This document shows, piece after piece, positions 1 through 10,005 of a stretch of 64,000 nucleotides of DNA (within the stretch, counting starts at the first letter, position 1; each line of letters starts with the position of its first letter). The stretch comes from Nectonema munidae (Eukaryota; Nematomorpha; Nectonematoida; Nectonematidae): contig JAUIRK010001034.1 in assembly GCA_030549495.1 (NCBI GenBank), forward strand, positions 1,364,001 through 1,428,000, given 5' to 3'. The notes beneath the pieces were generated by a model. It saw only the letters and a program-made list of their open reading frames with translations, had not been told where the DNA came from and did not search any database. The translations under genes were made by a program, and so were the position numbers.

Positions 1-1640
1 CAATGAGTTATACTCCTTATTTAAACTTATAACAATAGAAATTTTGATTATTATTGAATGATTTTTTTTATTTTTAAAATTCATGTACAAATTTGTTTAT
101 TTTGCCCTTATATACCAATCCTTTGAGATTTGACAATATATAAAAAATATTATAGTGCTAATTTATATAGATTATAACTATAAAAGTAAAACATATATCA
201 CTTCTTTTGCTCGTACATCTTTATATGCAAATACACAAACCCAATGGAGTTAGGTCTTTTAGTTCCGTTTTCAAGGGAGTGCAAAACCATTCTCCACCTC
301 AAATTTTACACTTGTATATACAGTCTTCAATACCAGTGAGTTATTTCATCAAGAGAATGGAGTTGTAGTAAAAGCCCCAGATGAAATTACATTGGAAATT
401 TCTGAACAAAAAAGCCTTACACTATTGCGAAAACACTTATAAAACCCTGTATTTTGAAATCAGGGAATCTTCTTTGGATAAACAGCTTCAAAAAAAGGGT
501 ATTTTTAGAATGACTATTAATATGAAGGAGCATTATGTTGGGTGTTATGATGGGATTGAAGTTAGAGTGCCTGTCCAAAGGCATTGGCTGCATGATTTGC
601 CCATTTTTTGCAAGAAGTATCTCTGTTTCTGTAAATAAAATTATAAATGATTTGCAAATTACAGCACTCAATGCTTGACAATGTAAAGATCTATAAAGAC
701 GTGGATGCTCACAACAAAGTCTTCATTTCTACACATTAGTATGGTGATTATAACAAAGGAAAACGCTGTTTTCCTGACCTCCAGATAAAAAATGCACATA
801 TTTTTGACCACTTGTTTAGCCTATTTGAAATTCAAGAGAAGAAAACACATTCCTTTGTCAAAATAATCTTCTAGCCTTTTTAAACTGCTGAGCTCGTCCT
901 GTAAAACCACTCTTGGAAACATGACTATGTTTGTAATTTTTTGTGAAATTATGGATGAGTCTCAGATCCATCTAAATCAGTTCTTCAAAGTTAATATTGC
1001 TAAACATCTTAACTTTTCCTGATCTATCATACGATCTGTGAGCTATGGTTTTCAACTCATGACAATTTTAAAAGAAACAGTATGCATGTTGTATATGGAA
1101 TGAGATAGGATCTAACAAACATTAAACTATCAATTTCAAAACTTGCTGCTCAAACACAACTGAGAGCATATAACTAGTTCAACTAAATAGCTATTAAATT
1201 GGGTCTATTTATTCTTCTCAAGAAAGTTAATTTATTTATTTGCTACTATTTTAAATCTATAATTAATTAATAAAACAAGATTCTTTATTAAATTTTTTTT
1301 CGTAATTTCATTTCCAAACGATTGATCATTTTTCTATATCTAAGATTTTGATAATAGATTTCTTTAATCTAAATTCTTTTGTTTCTAAATTCTTTTACTT
1401 TAAAATTTTAAACTAAAAGATTTCTTCAATAAATTTACAACGGAACTATTTTTACTTTGAATAAACACATCTTTCTACTTTCGATTTTATATACTAAAAA
1501 ATAAATTGTTTTAATCTACTTTTTTAATATTCTTTCCTTTAATTTATTTCTAATGATAATCTAATTTGCTAATTCCTTTTTTTATTTTAGTTTAAAATAA
1601 GTAGAGGTCTTTTAGATTTTGTGTAGTAAATTATCATATA
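1..1640. other. No recognised gene; AT-rich flank
   Basis: I see no supported gene here. An 85-codon open frame at 381-638 (+) has no motif I recognise. The slightly GC-richer stretch 240-1000 could be an old transposon remnant, but no terminal repeats or conserved motif support that. Confidence 0.4.
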
Positions 1641-1648
1641 ACTTTGAT

Positions 1649-2045
1649 CTTTTGGGTAACCAATGATCTTTCTACGGAATATCAATGATTATTAGGATTC
1701 CCAATGATCTTTACGGGAGTGCCAATGATCTTTACGTGGGGTACCAATCATATTTACCGAGGTACCAATTATATTTACGGAAGATGATCTTTACGGAGGG
1801 TAGCAATGATCTTTACTGGTGGTACCAATGATCTTTTCGGGGGTTCCTTGAGGAGTTCTATCCCGGTACCAATGATCTTTGACGGGACCTAGAATCACAG
1901 TACCAATGATCTTTGAGGAGACCTAGAATCACAGTACCAATGATCTTTATGGGGATCTAGAGTCACGCGGGTACCAATGATCTTTCACAGGAATTAGAAT
2001 CCCATGTCTCGAGCGAAACAAAGTGAACAGGCTTATCCTAGTATA
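1649..2045 (+). repeat. Degenerate minisatellite built on ACCAATGATCTTT
   Basis: About ten imperfect units repeat the core ACCAATGATCTTTACGG, with spacing from about 22 to 40 bp. The later units share an extra GACCTAGAATCAC segment. The array ends in a distinct tail around ATGTCTCGAG followed by GGCTTATCCTAGT. The same core and the same tail recur at 32424-32590. The two loci are therefore copies of one dispersed repeat rather than an isolated satellite. The CTAG followed by T at the end would suit a Helitron 3' end, but I see no convincing hairpin. Confidence 0.75.
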
Positions 2046-2339
2046 TTATATAAAAAATACTTTCTCATACCAAGAACGTTCACTTATTTTAAGGTGCTCA
2101 AAAATTTACTATTCAAAAACCAAAATTGTAATTTTGGTTTAACAAAATACATTTTGTGATATTTGCGAGGTCAAGCAGAAGGCAAACATAGCCGCTGGTA
2201 TGCCTGTCCAATTAAAGAGAAAAAGGAAATCAAATATATATACTCTAATAAAAGCAAGAAAATTAAAATTAAGCAGTTTTTTAACAATAAAAACTTGATG
2301 AGGTATATTAAATAAAAATAATCACGCGCAAAGGATCTA

Positions 2340-3076
2340 ACAGTGTTGCTTTAAACGATTACACATATAACATTTCCATTAACCATGATCTTGCCTCGTT
2401 ACAAGTTTTTCAAATCATGTCAGTCTTTTTCTTTTAAATTATCTTTGTTATTTAATAACAGTCAGTTTGATACATCAAATTTCGATTTGTACTTTTCTTC
2501 TTTTAGAAACTATATTAAAAAATATTTTCTCTCGAAATATGATTTTTCAACTTGTACAACCCCTAAATGTTTTGCTTGCAAATATACCAATAATACAACA
2601 GCTTGAATGCTAGTATTCCCATACAAATTTTTTTCTATTCATGTTTGTTTCATTTAACTCTCATTTATATACTTATTTATCTATTTTTTTTTATATTTTG
2701 TTGATTATGTATTTATATACCTTACTTATATATCTACTTTTTTTACAACCAAATTTATGTATCTTATCTTTGTTACTTATATGTGCATACATATATTTGT
2801 TCACCAAGCCTATTATCTGAAATGTGAACCATTTGTTATGTCTATATTGAAAACATCTTCAAAGTGATTCATTAAGAGCTATGCTTTCATGGTTAGTGTC
2901 TCCAAGCGGCTGATTGGCCTTTGACGCTTACCTTCAAAAGTACCTGAGTTTTTTTTTTGAATTTAACTTATTTTAGTGTGTGTTTTGTTTTATTTTACAG
3001 TTGTTTGTCTAAATATGTGCTCATATTTTTCTTTGTGAACTTTTGTGAAATAAATGCTTACTTACTTACTTACTTT
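2340..3076 (+). mobile_element. 5'-truncated LINE 3' end with (TTAC)n tail
   Basis: A 73-codon frame at 2385-2606 ends in a Cys-rich segment (CTTPKCFACKY). It looks like the extreme C-terminus of a LINE reverse-transcriptase protein. About 450 bp of non-coding sequence follow, then AATAAA near 3049, then a short TTAC microsatellite at 3056-3075. A C-terminal coding remnant, a 3' UTR and a microsatellite tail in this order are typical of a 5'-truncated non-LTR insertion on the + strand. The clade is not determined. Confidence 0.5.
3056..3075 (+). repeat. (CTTA)n microsatellite tail
   Basis: About five CTTA units lie directly after an AATAAATG sequence. I read this as the replication tail of the LINE fragment immediately upstream. 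Confidence 0.8.
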
Positions 3077-3077
3077 T

Positions 3078-3490
3078 AAGTTTGAATTTTTAAAATACTT
3101 TTTTTGCCTCTGAACTTGAAAAAATTTCAAAAATTCCAACTTTGACCGCAAAAAAATAATATATAAGTCATTCAATTCATTTCAAACCAATTATTTTTGG
3201 TTTTTTAAGAATTTTTGATTTTTCAGGCCTTTCAAACGGTCTCAAAATTACGACTTCACATATATTCAATAAATATATACAAGTATTATACATTTTTAGA
3301 TTTCTTTTATCATTCTGAATAATAATATTAACTTTATTTTACCATAAATATTTTGATTCAAAATTTTTTATATATATTTTTCTTGCTAGACCTACTTAAA
3401 CTCACATACACACAAACACATTATTTGTATAATGCGAGATTCTTTAAAATATTAATAATATATTTGAAGAAATAATTTTTCAGTATGAAA
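3078..3490 (+). repeat. Dispersed repeat, copy 1
   Basis: Two blocks match another locus. The block around TTTGACCGCAAAAAAAT (3140-3165) matches 31310-31330. The block with ACTCACATACACACA and AATGCGAGATTCTTTAAAAT (3400-3490) matches 32315-32405. In the second locus the blocks are separated by a hAT-like insertion. No coding capacity is seen. Confidence 0.7.
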
Positions 3491-4143
3491 TATAACAGAG
3501 AAGAGTTTCTTAAAATAATTAAATATTTATAACTTTTCACCTAATTAATTATCTTTTTTGCAACAATTAAAAAAAATATTAATCTTATTTCTTTTATAAC
3601 CAGGTATATTTTTTATGTGAAAGCTTTAGTATAGAGACAACTGACAAGTGTTTTTAAAGGATTAAGGGGTTTTTGCCAATTTAATATCAATGATCCAAAA
3701 ATGGACCGGCGAAAATGTCCAATTTTTAGGAAATCAAAAGAAGCTCAATAAAGTCGTCTGTTTGTCTGGCACTATAAAAGCGTGAAATGGTGATTTTCAA
3801 AAATCATTAAAACATTTATTGATCAAACAATTGATCAAAGATAGAACACATATTTTTCTTTCATATTTTTAATGAAAAGATAATCTAAAGGTATGCAGAC
3901 ATTTTATATTTGATATTGTGGTTGATTATAAAATGTTAATCTGCACATAAAAGTTTGCCCATTTTGAAGAAGTTCTGCTTTTATATCCAGTCTTCCATTT
4001 TCAATTGACCTTGTTTCACGAAAAAAAGAAACATTATTGCTCAAATAAATCGTGACCAAGTGTTCATTATCAGTAAAGAAAGTCTAAAATTGAAAATTGT
4101 AATTTATCAGTTTGAGCATAAAAAACAAACTTACTTATCACTT
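3491..4143. other. No recognised feature
   Basis: AT-rich sequence without a supported open frame, terminal repeat or array. Confidence 0.4.
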
Positions 4144-4328
4144 ACTAATTAGATTAGCTAATTTGTTTTTTAGATTAGTAAGAGATGACTTTTGTTTGCG
4201 AGATGAAATGTCGTATGATGAAGTTCTTAGTGATAAAAATTGACATGTGATATGTTTGGTAGACAATAAAAAAATTTTAAATTAATATTTTTCTAATCCA
4301 AAAAAACAAATGTGTTAATCTAATTAGT
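4144..4328. mobile_element. 185-bp MITE-like element with ~36-bp inverted ends
   Basis: The left arm (4144-4178) begins ACTAATTAGATTAGC. The right arm (4293-4328), read on the opposite strand, begins ACTAATTAGATTAAC. Both continue through ATTTGTTTTTT to GATTAG, with a few mismatches. The interior is about 114 bp and non-coding. The flanks show no clear target duplication, so the superfamily is open. Confidence 0.6.
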
Positions 4329-4689
4329 ATGGGTTCTAGGAGAAAACGATACCTCTTCAAATTATAATTACATTTTTGTTTTTGACATTTATCGCTCTGT
4401 TATCCACACTTCTCTCTCTCCTATTTTCTCTTTACTGATCAGCGATTCACATAGGGACAACAGATTATCTTAAATGTGTTCTGAAAATATAATTTTAGAC
4501 AATTCTAAGTCTTATCCTTTTAAAAATTAAATATTTATAAAGTATAATTAATAAATGGAATTGATAATTGTGTAAAAACTATTTCTTATACCATAATGAT
4601 TTTATGCCGAATTAAGTCCCACACTGAAAAGAAGCAGAATTTAAACTTTAGTCCTTTTATTCATACAAGTCCACAAAAATAACAATTCA

Positions 4690-5021
4690 GGTGTTGTTAG
4701 TCCTATAGTGTATTCAAATAAAGTGAGCTCTGAAGTTCTTGATGCCCTGTCTAAAGGATTCAAAGAAGTGAAAGAGGACTTACAGATTATCAAAGATAAT
4801 TTAATGTCAGTAAAAAAGAAAAAAGTTATGCTGATATTGTGAAAATGAAAAGTAATATTTTGTATCTCAAAAGTGATGGCAATGATATTGAAATTGTCAA
4901 GGATTATCTTCAAAGTATCAAAGTCAACTATATTAAGGAAAAATCTAATACTCTAAAAGTATCTATTGCTGATAAGTGTAATCTTGAGAAAGCTGAAAAT
5001 ATCCTTCATGATATCTTCTAA
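4690..5021 (+). pseudogene. LINE ORF1-like fragment
   Basis: An open frame from about 4690 encodes a charged helical stretch (VLDALSKGFKEVKEDLQIIK). It shifts frame near 4825 and continues as KKSYADIVKMKSN, then a region alternating Ile/Val and charged residues, to a stop at 5021. A coiled-coil-like segment followed by SYADIVK is the usual lead into the RNA-binding part of Jockey/CR1-group ORF1 proteins. No zinc knuckles and no ORF2 follow, so this is a fragment. The assignment rests on one short motif. Confidence 0.4.
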
Positions 5022-6100
5022 TCCTAATGCGAATATTATGAATTATTATCTAACATTGTAATTATCTTTTTCCTTGTGCAATATCATTTAAGCCGCCCAT
5101 GGGTCTTTTGGATTGCACAGGTTTCCTTTTTTTATTGTTGTGCGTCTTTTTGTTATGGTAATTTTAATGTGCCACATTTTCATTTTTCTATATTTCGAGT
5201 TATTCTTCTACTTTTTTTAAAATTCAAACAGCTTTGATGGAGTTTGATTCCACTCCCTTAAATTAAAATGATTAATACTTCTTCTTCTCAAAAATAGGCA
5301 ATAATTGATTTTGAAACAAAATAATTGAATATAGGCCTTTTCTAAATATAAGATAAAGAGAGAAAGAAATGATTTATTTTAATATTAAAGTTATAAATAA
5401 AAACAAACTGAAATTTAAAGAAACAGACTAAAAGATTAACAATATACTCAAAATTGAAATTACGAGTCAAAATCAAAAAATTTCAGGCAAAATACTTTTC
5501 AAGGTATAAAAAATTGATACGATTTTTATCTTATAGGAGACTGGAGCCCCTCGTTCAGAAAGGATAATCGATACAAAAAGCATTTATTTCTTTTTCTGTG
5601 ATCACATACTCAATTCTTCTTTCAAAAGATAATGCTTTTTAATTTGAATAATAAACATGTGTTTTCCCATTCATTAATTCATCTTCAAATATCTCTTTAC
5701 ATTTTTTCGTGATATCTAATATCCAGTAATGTTTGAAAAAAGATAATAAAAACTTGATTGAATTTTATTAATAATTTATTTTCCTTTTTTGGTAGTAATT
5801 TAAAATATATAAAAAGTAAATCAATATTTTCATATTCTTCAAATGTTAATATTTCTACCTATACCTTCCTATATACAGTAATGGAACTTTATTTAAGCGG
5901 TTAACGAGCAGAGTCGAATTTATAAAAATAACGCCTGCGTTTTTAGAGACCTGAAACTGATAGGTAACTATTTTATCAATATTTTTTCTTTGTTCCACTT
6001 TTAAAACAATCCTTCACTCAAAAAAGACATATAGAGGTGGCTGAAAAGGAGCACGAAGTGAGACTACTGTAGGTTTTAAGCATATAAGGGTTCGTTAGTC
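5022..6100. other. No supported gene
   Basis: AT-rich sequence. 5030-5290 is somewhat less AT-rich and ends in a short CTTCTTCTTCTC run near 5280; it could be the 3' UTR and tail of the element holding the ORF1-like fragment. Nothing is recognised from 5300 to 6100. Confidence 0.35.
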
Positions 6101-6219
6101 AGGTTGATATAGACTGCAATTTCTGAAATCAATCTTAAAATAAGAATAAATATTTAAAGGTTTTACAACTTCTTTGCGATTATTTTCAAGGAGTCTTTCT
6201 CCCATTTTGAAAAATATAC

Positions 6220-6387
6220 CCGCCAAAATTGTATCTGAACCATCATAAAATGAAAGAGAATAAAACGGGTATGCGATTTCAGTTATAATCAGACGATTTA
6301 TTGTGTTTCCATTCAAATCAAATCCATAAATGTGGGCGCATGCATTTTGATTTACAACATGATCAAAATGCCACGTCCCAATGAAGT
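6220..6387 (-). CDS. Lipocalin-like exon (partial host gene)
   Basis: On the - strand a good splice acceptor (pyrimidine-rich CTCTTTTCAATTTTAG) is followed by an open stretch that begins DFIGTWHFDHVVNQN, then ACAHIYGFDLNGNTINRLI. The order of a G-x-W near the start, then Cys-Ala-x-x-Tyr, then Asn-Gly followed by beta-like residues is the lipocalin N-terminal pattern (apolipoprotein D/crustacyanin type: G-x-W, strand A, CxxAxY, xNGxI). A possible donor (GCGG/GTATAT) lies at 6219, but the frame stays open to about 6095, so the 3' boundary is uncertain. No flanking exon was identified. Lipocalins bind small hydrophobic ligands and are usually secreted. That function is inferred from fold resemblance only. 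Confidence 0.33.
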
Positions 6388-6439
6388 CTAAAATTGAAAA
6401 GAGACAAACTGTTAGGATATATTTAACCAAGAAATATTA

Positions 6440-7060
6440 CAAAATACAGAGGAAAATCTCAACTTAAGTCTTAACAATTGATATGCGTTTTCAGTAAAAA
6501 AAGCATTGCAAAGTTCGCATGTATATTGTAGAATACAAAAATTATTAAAGTGATATAAATAATAATCATTGAAAAAATAATTGAATGAAATCTCCTTCCG
6601 ATTGTATATATGATTTCTGAATTAGATTGTTTATATGATTTCTGCCTAGCAATCCTAAATTTTTATTGATGGAGAAGTCGAGCTAATATTCTTATTGGAG
6701 ATTGCACCAATTTTTCGTTTGTGCGTCGTTTTGATTGGACAGTCAGGAGTCTTGCACTTTTAAAGACAAAATGAGTACAACGAAAGAAAATTGATGCAAG
6801 AATTTCAATAATGGGGCTAAATTGTTTTCCTCGGCCTTCGCTAGAGAACGGCAAGAAAGAGATCATTTGACGCAGGGGCGCATTTATAGAAGGAAACAAA
6901 ATAAAAAAACTATTTTATGAGCAAAAGTGAATCGTTTCTGAATGCTCAAAATACAAGAGCATTGAAAATAAAGATTGAAATTTTACCCAATCCTAAATTA
7001 CGTATCTTGCTTTTTGTCTCAGATATTTTATCATTTTTTCAATAAATTTTTATTCTTACC
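6440..7060. other. No supported gene
   Basis: A moderately GC-rich stretch (6660-6900) has a 78-codon frame on the - strand without recognisable motifs. It may be repeat-derived, but I cannot place it. Confidence 0.35.
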
Positions 7061-7079
7061 CCGACACTTCAGAAACGAT

Positions 7080-8790
7080 TCGCACTTGTGTTTCTGTTTT
7101 GTTTGTCAGGTTCTAACACATATTGACTAGGCGTTTTGTTAAATAAGTTACAAAACTTTAAATTAATTTTCTCCAATCTTCTAATGTAACATAAACTTTG
7201 CATTCCTTTCAAGTGTTTTGTAAATATTCTTTGAACGTTTTCTATTTTTCTGATTTCATGATTCGATATTCTAAAACACTCCTGACTAAAGATTTGAACA
7301 GAGTGAAAGAAATTTCAATGTCACATAACACAAAATTATTGTTTAACATGTGTAGTATAGAAAAAGCTTTCTTTACAACATGGGAAACATGACCAGAAAA
7401 ACAAAAAGTTGAATCAACAATTAATCCTAAACCATTGTGTTTTTCAACTTGATTAAGTTTAGTTCCACCTATATAAAAATTAGTATCATCTGTTTTTCCA
7501 ACTTGAAGATGATAGCACTATATTTAGTTGCAAATCTCATTCTCTACTCCATTTATAATCTTCTTGTAAATTTTTTTGCCCTCACCACTAAAACCTCTGA
7601 ATAATTTGATATCATCAGCATACATTTTAACATATGATTTCAAATTATCACTTATAACATTCATGAATTTAGAAATGAATATCGGTTCTAATACTGAACC
7701 TTGTTGGATTCCACTTATAATTTCTGAAGTTTTTGAACAGATTTCATTCAATCGAACAACAAATTTTTTGTGAATATAATCTATCAACCATTCTATGAGA
7801 TGGTTATTTAAACTGAAGGATTTCAATTTTGAAAGTCTAAATATATAACATTTACCGTTTTATTATTATCATTTCTAAAGAAAATTCAATTAAGTTTTTG
7901 AAAGAAACCCATGTTGATGTTTCGATATCAGTTTGTTTTTTTCAAGATGATTAACATCTTCATCCTTTATTATTGACTCAAATACTTTAAAAATTACATT
8001 GTTGACTGATATTGGTCTATAGTTAGAAATAATTTTTTTTCACCTTTTTTGTAAATTGGTGATATACAACTTAACTTCCATGCATCTGATAGTTTACATT
8101 CGACCTAAGATTTGTTATATTAAATAATAATCAAAGGTTTAGCTAAAATATTACAGCGTCTTTTGAAAAAAAGAGGCAAAATGTTGTCAATTCCAAGAGA
8201 TTTGGAATTGTCTAAATTACTAAGTTTGTAGTAAACTACAGACATTGCGATTTGTATTTTTTTAAAGGGCTGTGAAATTTTTTGATTTCAACTTCTTTAG
8301 TCAGAAGTTTACTCTCACTTCTAAAGATGGAAGAAAAGTATTGTTTAAATGCTTCAGGTAAGAACTCATCTTCAATTCTATTGCCATCTTCACTTATTAT
8401 TGTTTCAACAGCCACATTATTCTTTCTCTTTTCATTTATATATTTGCATATCTTTTTTGAGTTTTGCTTGTATTCTTTTAAGATATTGATTTCATAGTGA
8501 ATTCTATTTTTTGTTCATTTTCTAGGGCAATTACTGATTTCTTTGTATTGTTCATAACTATTTTTATTGCCATATTTTTATATAGAGTAAAGAATTTTTT
8601 CTTTTTTTTATAGAGAGAAATAGCATCTTTCTTCATATACAATTTGGAAGATTTTCTATCCTGAGATTTAGGTGCATGGAGTTGAATTTGTTCTCAATAA
8701 ATTTTCGAACTTCTTTCTATATCATTTTTTTCTAAAATAAACAAATCAATTTTTTCTAGATTACCCTCAATAGAAAAAAAATCTGCCGCA
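7080..8790 (-). mobile_element. CR1/L2-like LINE reverse-transcriptase remnant
   Basis: Read on the - strand, several frames give successive pieces of one reverse transcriptase. The pre-RT segment (AFKQYFSSIFRSESKLL, near 8340) comes first. Next is LGIDNILPLFFKR, then ISPIYKKGEK with SNYRPISV (near 8020). Then come GIQQGSV and MYADDIKLF, with the YADD catalytic box near 7610. A C-terminal IENVQRIFTKHLKG segment (near 7210) resembles the IEKVQRRFTK motif of CR1/L2-group LINEs. The endonuclease and ORF1 are absent. Several stops and frame changes show an old, dead copy. It lies in the same orientation as the larger LINE at 9.5-16.8 kb but belongs to a different clade. Confidence 0.75.
7524..7826 (-). 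pseudogene. RT palm fragment with YADD box
   Basis: A 100-codon open stretch carries GIQQGSVLEP (the PQG box region), then MYADDIKLF (the catalytic Asp pair). It is the longest surviving frame of the surrounding LINE remnant and is not an independent gene. Confidence 0.75.
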
Positions 8791-8815
8791 TGGAACTTGT
8801 ATTTTGAATATATAT

Positions 8816-9213
8816 ATATATACATCTCCAACCTGTATACTACGATGATTCATCTCCAACCTGTATACTACGATGGTTTCTATTCCATTTACAAATGACT
8901 AGGGAGACAATGTTCAACTTTCTGTTCACATTTTGCTAGATGTAAGATTTGATATACCTCATTCGAGGAGAGGATGTTAGATAAGTTATTCCTTATATTT
9001 TTGCAATTTTTTCGCGATATTAAATAATACATTTTATCAAATAATCAAAATAAAATTGTGTAATCAAATAATCCAAAAATATTCTAAAAAATCAAAAAAT
9101 ATAAGACTTTCTGTTCATATTTTGCTACCTCATACGATGTTACAAAAGTTATTACCTATATTTTGCAATTTGCACGATTTTAAATATTATATTTGTCAAA
9201 TAATAATAATCAA
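8816..9213 (+). repeat. Dispersed repeat with 28-bp units, locus A
   Basis: Two units of CATCTCCAACCTGTATACTA(CGATGATT) are followed by a unique body (GACTAGGGAGACAATGTTCA, then ATTTGATATACCTCATTCGA). The body is partly duplicated: the segment starting CTTTCTGTTCA at about 8917 recurs at about 9107. The same units and body occur inverted at 26985-27470 and in part at 37505-37671. A TA microsatellite (8809-8821) precedes the array. No protein is encoded. Confidence 0.8.
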
Positions 9214-9417
9214 AGAATCGAAAAATGTTCAAATCAAAAAATATTTATTCTTTTTAAATATATCGTTGGCTCCCCTTACTTTTAGAATAGAAAGATAAAC
9301 CTAGTCTTTAATAATTATTTTGTATCAAATTATGCACATACGAAACTAAAAGTAAGGGGAGCCAACGATATATTTAAAAAGAATAAATATTTTTTGATTT
9401 GAACATTTTTCGATTCT
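9214..9417. repeat. Perfect 72-bp inverted repeat around a 60-bp spacer
   Basis: The arm at 9214-9285 and the arm at 9346-9417 are exact reverse complements over all 72 bases by direct reading. The spacer is 9286-9345. The left arm continues directly from the dispersed repeat of locus A, so the right arm is an inverted copy of that repeat's end. Arms this identical in a region of decayed repeats point to a recent inverted duplication, gene conversion between arms, or an assembly or template-switch artefact. Confidence 0.9.
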
Positions 9418-10005
9418 GAAAAAATTAATATAAATATTAAAAATTTTTTTTTATATATAAATATAAATTAATTATAATAAAATAATAATAATAAAAAAAA
9501 AAAGAGGGAAGAATAAGAATAATAACACAGCATGGTGGATCAAACCAAATAGGTTATTGTCACACCTATAAAAAAATAGGAACACTATACTAAATTCATA
9601 TTAACAACAGGACTTAAAAATGATATAAAAAATAGGAGAAAAAATCCAGATAATAATTACAAAGGCAAAAAAAGAAGTGAGGAACAGTTATATAATAGGA
9701 TAAAAAAAACTCCAAAACGTATCATTTTAAAATCAATATAGGAGAAAGACAATTTTCAAACATGTTCACAAAGCATATAATTTTCAAAATATATAACGTA
9801 AAAAAAGAGAGAAGAAAGCAAATATCAATTATTGCTGATAGAGAAGCGATGAACTGGCGAAAAATTGATGCTGGATGTAGAGATGCATTGTGGTTGGAAG
9901 GGGAATATGAAAAAGAATTACCTAAAAAAAAAATACAAAAGAGCACGAGTACCAAAATCTCAAAGATATAAAATATAGTATGGGTAATAAATATACTCAA
10001 AGACA

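Noticed and set aside
381-638. 85-codon open frame near the window start
   Set aside because: No recognisable motif, no splice or promoter context, and an overlapping open frame exists on the other strand.
6923-7087. Imperfect inverted repeat GTGAATCGTTTCTGAA / TTCAGAAACGATTCGCAC
   Set aside because: The arms are only about 18 bp with an indel, there is no target duplication, and the right arm seems to be part of the LINE remnant's 3' region.
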